From an uncultured Clostridia bacterium (GTDB lineage Bacteria; Bacillota; Clostridia; Christensenellales; Borkfalkiaceae), in assembly GCA_949878885.1 (NCBI GenBank), contig CATLBN010000003.1, forward strand, positions 37,536 to 101,535: a stretch of 64,000 bases of DNA, in the 5' to 3' direction. Made by a program: the position numbers and the translations under genes. Below the pieces are notes generated by a model. The model searched no databases. It was not told the DNA's origin and saw only the letters and a program-made list of their open reading frames with translations. This document shows, in pieces, positions 57,113 through 64,000 of the stretch (position 1 is its first letter; each line of letters begins with the position of its first letter).

Positions 57113-58315
57113 ATGCTAAGAAAAAAAGAATGCGTTGCAATGCTGCTTGCCGGCGGACAGGGTTCACGATTGTATGAATTGACAAGTAATATTGCAAAAC
57201 CTGCAGTTGCCTTTGGAGCCAAATACAGAATAATCGACTTTCCGTTGTCAAACTGCATAAATTCGGGAATTGATACGGTTGGCGTACTTACGCAGTATCA
57301 ACCTCTTGTTTTAAACGAATATATCGGAAACGGTCAGCCTTGGGACTTGGACAGAACGTTTGGCGGTGTTCATATTCTTTCGCCGTACGAAGCAAAAAAA
57401 GATACTTCTTGGTACAAGGGCACGGCAAACGCAATATATCAAAATATCAGATTTATGAAAATGTACGATCCGGAATACGTGTTGATTCTTTCCGGCGACC
57501 ATATTTATAAAATGGATTACGATAAAATGCTTGCTGCGCATAAAGCGGCTAATGCGGCGTGTACAATCGCGTGTATGCAAGTACCTATGAAAGAAGCTTC
57601 CCGCTTCGGCATTTTAAATACCAATAAAGACGGCACTATTTACGAATTTGAAGAAAAACCTGCCGCACCCAAAAGCGATTTGGCGTCTATGGGTATTTAT
57701 ATTTTTACTGCAGAGAAACTATTTAAATATTTGGAACTTGACGATAAAGACCCCAAATCGGAAAAAGATTTCGGCAAAAACGTTTTACCCGCTATGCTCA
57801 ATGCCGGGGAGAAGATGTACTCGTATCGTTTTGACGGATATTGGAAAGACGTTGGCACAATAAGCTCGCTTTGGGAGGCCAATATGGATTTATTGGGCGT
57901 TGTTCCCAATTTCGAACTTTCCGACCGCGACAGGGTAATGTGTTCAAGAAGTCCGCTTGCGCCTCCGGCTTTTATCGAAGGCGAAGTAATAAATTCTATA
58001 GTTGCAACGGGCGGCGAAATAGAAGGTACGGTAATTAATTCCGTTGTGGGAACCAACTGCATAATCGAAAAAGGCGCAGAAGTTATCGACAGCGTTCTTA
58101 TGGGCAATATAACGGTTAAGGCAGGCGCTAAAATCAATTACTCGATAATTGACGAAGACGTGTGCATCGGCGAAAAAGCGATAATAGGAGCTGCCAGAAG
58201 CGAAGCGGTAAAAGTTGAAAGCAAAACAAACGGTATTGCAGTGCTTGGCAGAGGCATTTCGGTTAAAAAAGGCGGCAAAATTCCCGCAGGCGAAATAGCC
58301 GATAAAGACGTATAA
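57113..58315 (+). CDS. glgC: glucose-1-phosphate adenylyltransferase, catalytic subunit
   Basis: GlgC makes ADP-glucose, the donor for glycogen. The nucleotidyl loop is [13 protein letters not shown], followed by [29 protein letters not shown] and the glucose-1-P site [11 protein letters not shown]; a left-handed beta-helix fills the C-terminal 110 residues. GGGGGA precedes the ATG. With glgD next to it, a GlgC-GlgD hetero-oligomer as in Bacillus and clostridia is likely. Confidence 0.96.
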   Translation: MLRKKECVAMLLAGGQGSRLYELTSNIAKPAVAFGAKYRIIDFPLSNCINSGIDTVGVLTQYQPLVLNEYIGNGQPWDLDRTFGGVHILSPYEAKKDTSWYKGTANAIYQNIRFMKMYDPEYVLILSGDHIYKMDYDKMLAAHKAANAACTIACMQVPMKEASRFGILNTNKDGTIYEFEEKPAAPKSDLASMGIYIFTAEKLFKYLELDDKDPKSEKDFGKNVLPAMLNAGEKMYSYRFDGYWKDVGTISSLWEANMDLLGVVPNFELSDRDRVMCSRSPLAPPAFIEGEVINSIVATGGEIEGTVINSVVGTNCIIEKGAEVIDSVLMGNITVKAGAKINYSIIDEDVCIGEKAIIGAARSEAVKVESKTNGIAVLGRGISVKKGGKIPAGEIADKDV

Positions 58316-58328
58316 GGAGGGAAAAGAA

Positions 58329-59435
58329 ATGGCATCGACAGTAGGCGTTATTTTTTCAAGTATTAACGAAGAAAACGTACCTGAATTGACCAAAGTAAGG
58401 TCTATGGGGTCTATTCCGTACGGCGGCAGATACCGTCTTGTGGATTTTGCGTTATCTAATATGGTAAATTCGGGAATAACAACCGTAGGTATGATAACTA
58501 AAAATAATTACCAATCTCTTATGGACCATTTGGGTACCGGTAAGTATTGGGACCTTGCAAGAAAAGACGGCGGTTTGATTTTATTGCCTCCTTACAGCGG
58601 AGAAAGCGAAACTCTTTATAAAAACCGTTTGGAAGCTTTAAAAGGAGCTACGGCTTTTCTTAAAAAAGTAAAGGAAGATTTTGTTGTAATTGCAGACAGC
58701 GACGCTGTTTATAAATTAGATTACAGTAAAGTAATTGATTATCATATTCAAAAAAATGCGGATATAACATTAGTTTATCACGAACATACGTTAAAAAAAT
58801 CACACTATAATATGACGTTTGACGTTGCAAAAGACGGCAGAATTACCGAAATCGAAATTAATCCTACCGCAACCGGTATAAGAAAAAATTACATAAACGT
58901 TATGGTTGCGCGTACGTCGTTTCTTTTAAGATTGATTTTAGATGCTATACAGCGCGGATATACAAGTTTCGGTAAGGATATTTTAAGCCCCGGCACAAAG
59001 CTTTACAATCTCTACGCTTATAAGTTTGAAGGTTTCTATGCAAATATTACGTCGTTAAATTCGTATTTCGACGCAAATATGGTGCTTTTGGATAAAAAAA
59101 TAAGACAGGAAATTTTCGGTGACAGAGACGTTTATACAAAAGTGAACGATAGCGCTCCTGCAAAATTTGCCGATACGGCACAGGTTAAAAATTCGCTTGT
59201 ATCCGACGGCTGCATAATAGAAGGGACTGTAGAAAACTGCATTTTGTTCCGCGGCGTAAAAATAGGAAAGGGAACGGTAGTTAAAAATTGTATTTTAATG
59301 ACCGACAATATTATAGGAGAAAATTGCAAACTTTCGTATGTTGTGAGCGATAAAAACTCCGTTGTACGCGACGGCAGAATACTTGCCGGATGCGAAATAC
59401 AGCCGTATTTTATTAACAAAGGCTCGCTTATATAA
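58329..59435 (+). CDS. glgD: GlgD, regulatory subunit of ADP-glucose pyrophosphorylase
   Basis: The 368 residues resemble GlgC (YGGRYRLVDFALSNMVNSGI, ADSDAVYKLDY, C-terminal beta-helix), but the N-terminal GGxGxRL loop is replaced by FSSINEENVPELTKVRSMGS, so it should not form the catalytic site. In other Gram-positives GlgD raises the activity of GlgC. AAGGAGGG lies before the start, 13 bases after glgC. Confidence 0.95.
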   Translation: MASTVGVIFSSINEENVPELTKVRSMGSIPYGGRYRLVDFALSNMVNSGITTVGMITKNNYQSLMDHLGTGKYWDLARKDGGLILLPPYSGESETLYKNRLEALKGATAFLKKVKEDFVVIADSDAVYKLDYSKVIDYHIQKNADITLVYHEHTLKKSHYNMTFDVAKDGRITEIEINPTATGIRKNYINVMVARTSFLLRLILDAIQRGYTSFGKDILSPGTKLYNLYAYKFEGFYANITSLNSYFDANMVLLDKKIRQEIFGDRDVYTKVNDSAPAKFADTAQVKNSLVSDGCIIEGTVENCILFRGVKIGKGTVVKNCILMTDNIIGENCKLSYVVSDKNSVVRDGRILAGCEIQPYFINKGSLI

Positions 59436-59456
59436 TTAATTTTTTAGGGGGATATT

Positions 59457-61013
59457 ATGGCAGCTGCAAAAACTACTGCAAAAAAAGCAAAATCTGCAAC
59501 GGAAGAAAAGAAGATAGAAGTATCGGGAACGGCAGAAACTAAAAAAGCGGCGGCAAAAAAGAATTCGGTACGCGCAACCGCAAGCAAAACCAATTACGAT
59601 AAAAAGAAAATTCTTTTTGTTGCTTCCGAAGCTACGCCGTTTATTGCTACTGGCGGACTTGCGGAAGTAATAGGTTCGCTTTCATGCGCGCTTGCAAAAA
59701 ATAATAATTTTGACGTACGCGTTGTAATTCCTATGTATTCCGATATTAAAAAGGAATTGAGAGACCAGTTTACTTATCTTGGCAACATTTATGTGCATTT
59801 GGCCTGGCGCAATCAATATTGCGGAATATTTCAATATATAAAAGACAATGTTACTTTCTATTTTATAGATAACGAGTTTTATTTTAAGCGCCCTGGATGT
59901 TACGGCTATTACGACGACGGCGAAAGATTTGCGTTTTTTTCACGGGCAGTACTTGAGATTATGCCGTTTTTAAACTTCTATCCTGAAGTTATGCATTGCC
60001 ATGATTGGCAAGCGGCGCTCGCAGCCATATATTTGAAGACAAATTATTGTTTCAGAAAAGAATATCAATTTACACGGGCGTTGTTTACTATACATAATAT
60101 CGAATATCAAGGACGTTTTTCACTGGATTTGCTAAGCGATTTGTTTGACATTTACGGCAGTTATCAGTATCTTGTTGAATATGGTAATTCCATAAATTTA
60201 ATGAAGGGCGCAATAGAGTGCTGCGAAAAATTTTCTACCGTAAGTCCTAGATATGCCGAAGAAATAAAAAACGAATATTTTGCGCACGGATTGGACCCTA
60301 TTATCAGAAGGAACGAATTTAAACTTTGCGGAATTTTAAACGGCATAGACGACGTTGGTTACAGCTGTGAAAACGACGAGCATCTGTTTGCAAATTACAG
60401 CCCCGAAGATTTTTCAAATAAAGCCGTATGTAAAAAACAACTGCAAAAAATGCTTAATCTTCCGCAAAAAGCTTCAACGCCCGTAATTTCTATGGTTACG
60501 CGTTTAGCTGCGCACAAAGGACTTGACCTTGTTACAACTGTAATAGAAGAAATATTGCAAGAAGACGTACAGTTTGTTATTTTAGGTACGGGAGAATCGC
60601 ATTATGAGGGATATTTTAAAGATTTGGCAAGAAGGTATCCCGAAAAATTCAGTGCAAATATAGTTTTTAACGGTGATTTGTCAAGAAAAATTTATTCCGG
60701 TTCCGACATATTCCTTATGCCTTCAAAATCTGAACCTTGCGGACTTTCGCAAATGATTGCCTGCCGTTACGGCACCATACCTATTGTAAGAGAAACGGGC
60801 GGTCTGTACGACAGCATTAAACCGCTTAAAAACGGTTATACGTTTACAAATTACAATGCGCACGATATGATGTACGTTGTAAAACAGGCAATCTTCGATT
60901 ATAAAAACAAAGAGGAGTGGGAAAAACTTATGTACAGAGCGGCTACAACGGATTTCAGTTGGAGAAACTCTGCAAAAGCGTACGAAGCTCTTTATTTGGA
61001 TATGCTAAAATAA
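59457..61013 (+). CDS. glgA: glycogen synthase with a Lys/Ala-rich N-terminal tail
   Basis: GlgA (GT5) extends alpha-1,4-glucan from ADP-glucose. The GT-B fold begins near residue 50 with KILFVASEATPFIATGGLAEV; here Ala64 stands where many synthases have the Lys of KTGGL. The C-terminal half shows RLAAHKGLDL and SKSEPCGLSQM with the catalytic Glu. The first 48 residues are extra: Lys, Ala, Thr and Ser almost alone, like a histone H1 tail. GGGGG lies before the first ATG, supporting this start. Confidence 0.94.
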   Translation: MAAAKTTAKKAKSATEEKKIEVSGTAETKKAAAKKNSVRATASKTNYDKKKILFVASEATPFIATGGLAEVIGSLSCALAKNNNFDVRVVIPMYSDIKKELRDQFTYLGNIYVHLAWRNQYCGIFQYIKDNVTFYFIDNEFYFKRPGCYGYYDDGERFAFFSRAVLEIMPFLNFYPEVMHCHDWQAALAAIYLKTNYCFRKEYQFTRALFTIHNIEYQGRFSLDLLSDLFDIYGSYQYLVEYGNSINLMKGAIECCEKFSTVSPRYAEEIKNEYFAHGLDPIIRRNEFKLCGILNGIDDVGYSCENDEHLFANYSPEDFSNKAVCKKQLQKMLNLPQKASTPVISMVTRLAAHKGLDLVTTVIEEILQEDVQFVILGTGESHYEGYFKDLARRYPEKFSANIVFNGDLSRKIYSGSDIFLMPSKSEPCGLSQMIACRYGTIPIVRETGGLYDSIKPLKNGYTFTNYNAHDMMYVVKQAIFDYKNKEEWEKLMYRAATTDFSWRNSAKAYEALYLDMLK

Positions 61014-61037
61014 TTTTACTTTTATTAGGAGAACAAA

Positions 61038-63473
61038 ATGAGTAATATCGCTATTAACGAAAAGGAAGTAAAAGCGTTAGTTAAGGGTAAGCTTGCAAGA
61101 TATTTCGGCGTTACCCCTGCCGAAGCTACCAAAGACCAAATTTATAAGTCTGTGGTTATGGTAGTACGTGATATTTTGCTTGAAAAAAGACAGCAATTTC
61201 ACAAAAAAGCAAAAGCAAAGCGCGCTAAAAGAGTTTACTATCTGTGTATGGAATTCCTTATGGGACGTTCGCTTAAAAACAGCCTGTACAATTTAAGCGC
61301 AACTTCGGTATTTGAAAACGTTGTATCATCGTACGGTCTTTCGCTTGAAGAATTATACGAGCAAGAACCCGACGCAGGTTTGGGCAACGGCGGATTGGGC
61401 CGTCTTGCCGCCTGTTTTTTAGATGCGCTTGCAACAGGAAATTATCCTGCAATGGGATATTCTTTAAGATACGAATACGGTCTTTTCAAGCAAAAAATAG
61501 TTGACGGCTGGCAAATCGAGCTGCCCGATACGTGGCTTCCCGGAGGAGAGGCGTGGCTTACTCAAAGAACCGATAAATCTTTTATTGTGCGTTTTGGCGG
61601 ACAAATTGAAGAAAAATGGACGGAAAACGGACTTGAAACTAATTATATAAACAGTAATGAAGTTCAGGCTGTTGCTTACGATATGATGGTATCCGGTAAG
61701 GACAGCGAAGCTGTTTCGGTTTTAAGGCTATGGAAAGCAAAACCCGTGCAGGACTTCAATATGAAGCTGTTTTCTCAGGGCGAATATTATCAGGCTATGT
61801 CAGAGGATAACGACGCCGACTTATTAACAAAGGTTCTTTATCCCGCCGACAATCATAATGCAGGAAAATCATTAAGGTTAAAACAGCAGTATTTTCTGTG
61901 TTCGGCTTCAATTCAAAATATAGTGGAAGACCACAAACGCAGATACGGTAATTTAGGAGATATTCCAAAGCTTGCGGCTATACATCTTAACGATACGCAT
62001 CCGGCTTTGGCAATTCCCGAATTAATGCGTATTCTCGTAGACGAATATTTCTATGATTGGAATCAGGCGTGGGCTATTACAACGGCAACTTGCGCATATA
62101 CTAACCATACGGTGCTTGCTGAGGCGCTTGAAACTTGGTCGGAAGATTTAATTGAAAGAACGGTACCCAGAATTCATTCGATTATCAAAGAGATTAACCG
62201 CCGTCTTTGCGAACAGCTTTGGAACAAATTCCCCGGCGAATGGGCAAAGATTTCAAGAATGTCCATAATAGAGCACGAACGCGTAAAAATGGCAAACCTG
62301 TCTGTCTACGGCGGTCATAGCGTAAACGGTGTTTCCTCTTTGCATAGCGAAATTATCAAAAATTCCGTTTTCAAGGATTTTTATGATTTTTCGCCTGAGA
62401 AATTTACAAACGTAACAAACGGCATTGCGCATAGGCGTTGGCTGAATCAATCCAATCCGGAACTTTCCGCGCTTTTAACCGAATGTATAGGCGACGGTTT
62501 TGCGCTTGACGGTTCAAAACTTGCGGATTTCAAAAAATTTGAGAACGATAAAACCGTTTTGAACAGATTAAACGAAATAAAGTCTATCAAAAAGCAACAG
62601 TTTGCGGATTATGCAAAAAAGAAGCAGGGACTTATAATAGATCCTAATACTTTATTCGACGTACAGGCAAAGCGTTTACACGAGTATAAACGTCAGCTTT
62701 TGAACGTTTTGAATATTATAGACAGCTATCTTGATTTGCAGGAAAATCCAGAAAAGCAAGTGGTTCCCAAAACGTATATTTTCGGTGCAAAAGCGGCGCC
62801 GGGATATGATATGGCGAAAAAGATAATAAAGCTTATCAATTTCCTTGCAGATGAAATTCGCCAAAATTCAAAAATCAAAGAAAAACTTAACGTTGTTTAT
62901 ATGGAAGATTACAACGTATCGATGTCAGAAAAACTTATGCCGGCTTCTGAACTTTCCGAACAGATTTCGCTTGCAGGAAAAGAGGCAAGCGGAACAGGCA
63001 ATATGAAGTTTATGATTAACGGCGCATTGACTATTGGTACGTTAGACGGTGCAAACGTTGAAATGGCTCAGGCTGTAGGAGATGAAAATATATTTATCTT
63101 CGGATATAAAGCCAATGAAGTTGACGATATTTGGAGAAACGGTTACAGTTCAAGCAAATTCTATAACGAATCTCCCAAACTCCGTCGTATAATCGAAGCA
63201 TTGATTATCGGTTTCAACGGTCAATCTTTTGCCGATATTGCAAATTATCTGCTTACCGGTTCGCCTGTAGCCGACCCGTATATGTGTATGGCAGATTTTG
63301 CTGCCTACAACAGTATGCAACATAGCATTTCCGAATTGTATTCTAAAGATAAGTTAAAATGGAATCAAATGTCTTTGCGCAATATTTCTGCGGCAGGCAT
63401 TTTTGCCGCTGACCGTGCGATTGCGGAATACGCAAAAAATATTTGGAATTTAAGCAAAATGGAAAGTAAATAA
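61038..63473 (+). CDS. glgP: glycogen phosphorylase
   Basis: GlgP (GT35) releases glucose-1-phosphate from glycogen ends. The 811 residues carry YLCMEFLMGRSLKNSL, GLGNGGLGRLAACFLDA, LNDTHPALAIPELMRI and the PLP lysine in EASGTGNMKFMINGALTIGT, with PLP bound as in all phosphorylases. AGGAG precedes the ATG. It ends the operon at a strong terminator, so synthesis and breakdown enzymes are made from one transcript and must be balanced after translation. Confidence 0.97.
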   Translation: MSNIAINEKEVKALVKGKLARYFGVTPAEATKDQIYKSVVMVVRDILLEKRQQFHKKAKAKRAKRVYYLCMEFLMGRSLKNSLYNLSATSVFENVVSSYGLSLEELYEQEPDAGLGNGGLGRLAACFLDALATGNYPAMGYSLRYEYGLFKQKIVDGWQIELPDTWLPGGEAWLTQRTDKSFIVRFGGQIEEKWTENGLETNYINSNEVQAVAYDMMVSGKDSEAVSVLRLWKAKPVQDFNMKLFSQGEYYQAMSEDNDADLLTKVLYPADNHNAGKSLRLKQQYFLCSASIQNIVEDHKRRYGNLGDIPKLAAIHLNDTHPALAIPELMRILVDEYFYDWNQAWAITTATCAYTNHTVLAEALETWSEDLIERTVPRIHSIIKEINRRLCEQLWNKFPGEWAKISRMSIIEHERVKMANLSVYGGHSVNGVSSLHSEIIKNSVFKDFYDFSPEKFTNVTNGIAHRRWLNQSNPELSALLTECIGDGFALDGSKLADFKKFENDKTVLNRLNEIKSIKKQQFADYAKKKQGLIIDPNTLFDVQAKRLHEYKRQLLNVLNIIDSYLDLQENPEKQVVPKTYIFGAKAAPGYDMAKKIIKLINFLADEIRQNSKIKEKLNVVYMEDYNVSMSEKLMPASELSEQISLAGKEASGTGNMKFMINGALTIGTLDGANVEMAQAVGDENIFIFGYKANEVDDIWRNGYSSSKFYNESPKLRRIIEALIIGFNGQSFADIANYLLTGSPVADPYMCMADFAAYNSMQHSISELYSKDKLKWNQMSLRNISAAGIFAADRAIAEYAKNIWNLSKMESK

Positions 63474-63488
63474 ATTAAATTGTAAAAT

Positions 63489-63527
63489 AGCAAAAAACTC
63501 TATCATAAACGATAGAGTTTTTTGCTA
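63489..63527 (+). terminator. terminator of the glycogen operon
   Basis: Perfect 16-bp arms (63489-63504, 63511-63526) with a six-base loop; the right arm itself contains six T. Confidence 0.93.
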
Positions 63528-63544
63528 AATAAACGGTTTTATTA

Positions 63545-63559
63545 TTATGTCAGACATAA
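63545..63559. promoter_or_regulatory. perfect palindrome like the padR-region site
   Basis: TTATGTC-A-GACATAA, seven-base arms. Its core differs at one base from the palindrome at 16101-16113. Function unknown; possibly a site for the same regulator. Confidence 0.4.
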
Positions 63560-63660
63560 CACTGCAAACCTTCCATAAAACCTTCTTTGAGAAAAGATAT
63601 TAAGCTAAAATTTAATAATCGAAAAAAACCGAAATTTTACAGAAATTTTTAAAATTTTTA

Positions 63661-63690
63661 TTGACAAAGCTTTTTTTATTGTGTTATTAT
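63661..63690 (+). promoter_or_regulatory. sigma-A promoter of a possible small RNA
   Basis: TTGACA, 18-bp spacer, TATTAT, with A/T tracts just upstream as in strong promoters. No ORF with a ribosome site follows. Confidence 0.7.
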
Positions 63691-63696
63691 GTTTTA

Positions 63697-63846
63697 TAGA
63701 CTTAACTATTCGTAAAAGCTGTGTTTTACGAACACTTAAATCTTCTTTAAAAGAATACCACCATTAAAGGCGGTTGTCAAGGGTTTGAACAAAAAAAGTT
63801 GAAAATTATATAAAAAAGTCCTCTGCGCTTTGCAGGGGGCTTTTTT
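63697..63846 (+). ncRNA. candidate small RNA, about 150 nt
   Basis: Between a good promoter and a G/C-rich terminator (63812-63846) there is no plausible reading frame. The transcript would begin near 63697. A hairpin TTCGTAAAA/TTTTACGAA lies at 63709-63732, and a weaker stem around 63758-63776. I could not match it to 6S RNA, SRP RNA or tmRNA by eye, so the class is open. It could also be the leader of something read through beyond the terminator. Confidence 0.4.
63812..63846 (+). terminator. terminator of the candidate small RNA
   Basis: Fifteen-base arms with two G-T pairs (63812-63826, 63832-63846) and a GCTTT loop; A-run on the left, T-run on the right. Confidence 0.8.
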
Positions 63847-64000
63847 AATGCAGTTTAAAAGTGTTTTGAACTGCCTTTCCGCTTTCCTTTATCTTCCGTC
63901 ATTCCATTTTAACGCTTTTACGGTTTATTTCGTCAAGGCGGTTGTATTTTTTCCGTTATAAGGTTTTGCGTATTTGTTACGGAAAAAATCTCCACCGAGA
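63847..64000. other. end of window, no supported gene
   Basis: No confident gene is seen. On the minus strand, bases 63999 down to 63925 form an open frame of 24 codons ending in TAA (LGGDFFRNKY at its left), which could be the tail of a gene lying beyond the window, but the stretch is too short to judge. Confidence 0.3.

Overview
The window reads as a stretch of core chromosome from a low-GC, Gram-positive-type anaerobe of the Clostridia. Supporting signs: IspH is fused to ribosomal protein S1 next to plsC and cmk; the ftsK-rimO-pgsA-cinA-recA and miaB-mutS-mutL-miaA gene orders are typical of that class; RNase Y is present; glycogen is made with a GlgC/GlgD pair; and start sites carry strong GGAGG-type ribosome sites with near-consensus sigma-A promoters spaced 17 bp. 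I cannot name a genus. No insertion sequence, prophage or CRISPR array was seen.

Layout. 1-2.0 kb: the end of murC and a convergent DUF815 ATPase gene. 2.3-11.5 kb: ftsK-rimO-pgsA-cinA-recA-nadE, closed by a strong terminator. 11.5-14 kb: rny alone, then a small orphan lipoprotein. 14-16 kb (minus): an unusual membrane-anchored PadR regulator and a flavodoxin. 16.2-17.6 kb: acyl-ACP thioesterase and a zinc peptidase. 17.6-25.2 kb: a promoter with a possible leader peptide and hairpin, then carA, a carB-dapF fusion, a cysteine desulfurase and thiI. 25.2-27.4 kb (minus): a class A penicillin-binding protein. 27.5-35.5 kb: miaB-mutS-mutL-miaA and a PLP enzyme. 35.6-37.5 kb (minus): groES-groEL. 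37.7-42.6 kb: dCMP deaminase, cyclophilin, purB, tRNA-Trp (minus), proC, rnhA and a VTT membrane protein. 42.8-52.6 kb: a sodium-pumping biotin decarboxylase cluster running into a flavoprotein, a chorismate mutase-CMP kinase fusion, plsC and ispH-rpsA. 52.7-55.1 kb: an acetyltransferase and htpG. 55.2-63.5 kb: a complete glycogen operon glgB-glgC-glgD-glgA-glgP. 63.5-64 kb: no clear gene, but a promoter-hairpin-terminator unit that looks like a small RNA.

The genes work together in several blocks: tRNA modification (miaA, miaB, thiI with its own sulfur donor), DNA repair and segregation (recA, mutSL, ftsK, rnhA), NAD recycling (cinA, nadE), sodium-coupled decarboxylation (five genes) and glycogen storage and release (five genes).

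The most unusual items are the CarB-DapF fusion whose epimerase half lacks one catalytic cysteine, the linker-less AroH-Cmk fusion, a strongly divergent carboxyltransferase inside the sodium-pump operon, the PadR regulator with four membrane segments and its palindrome (repeated almost exactly near 63.55 kb), the leader ORF and hairpin before carA, and several promoters lying so close to the start codon that the transcripts should be nearly leaderless.
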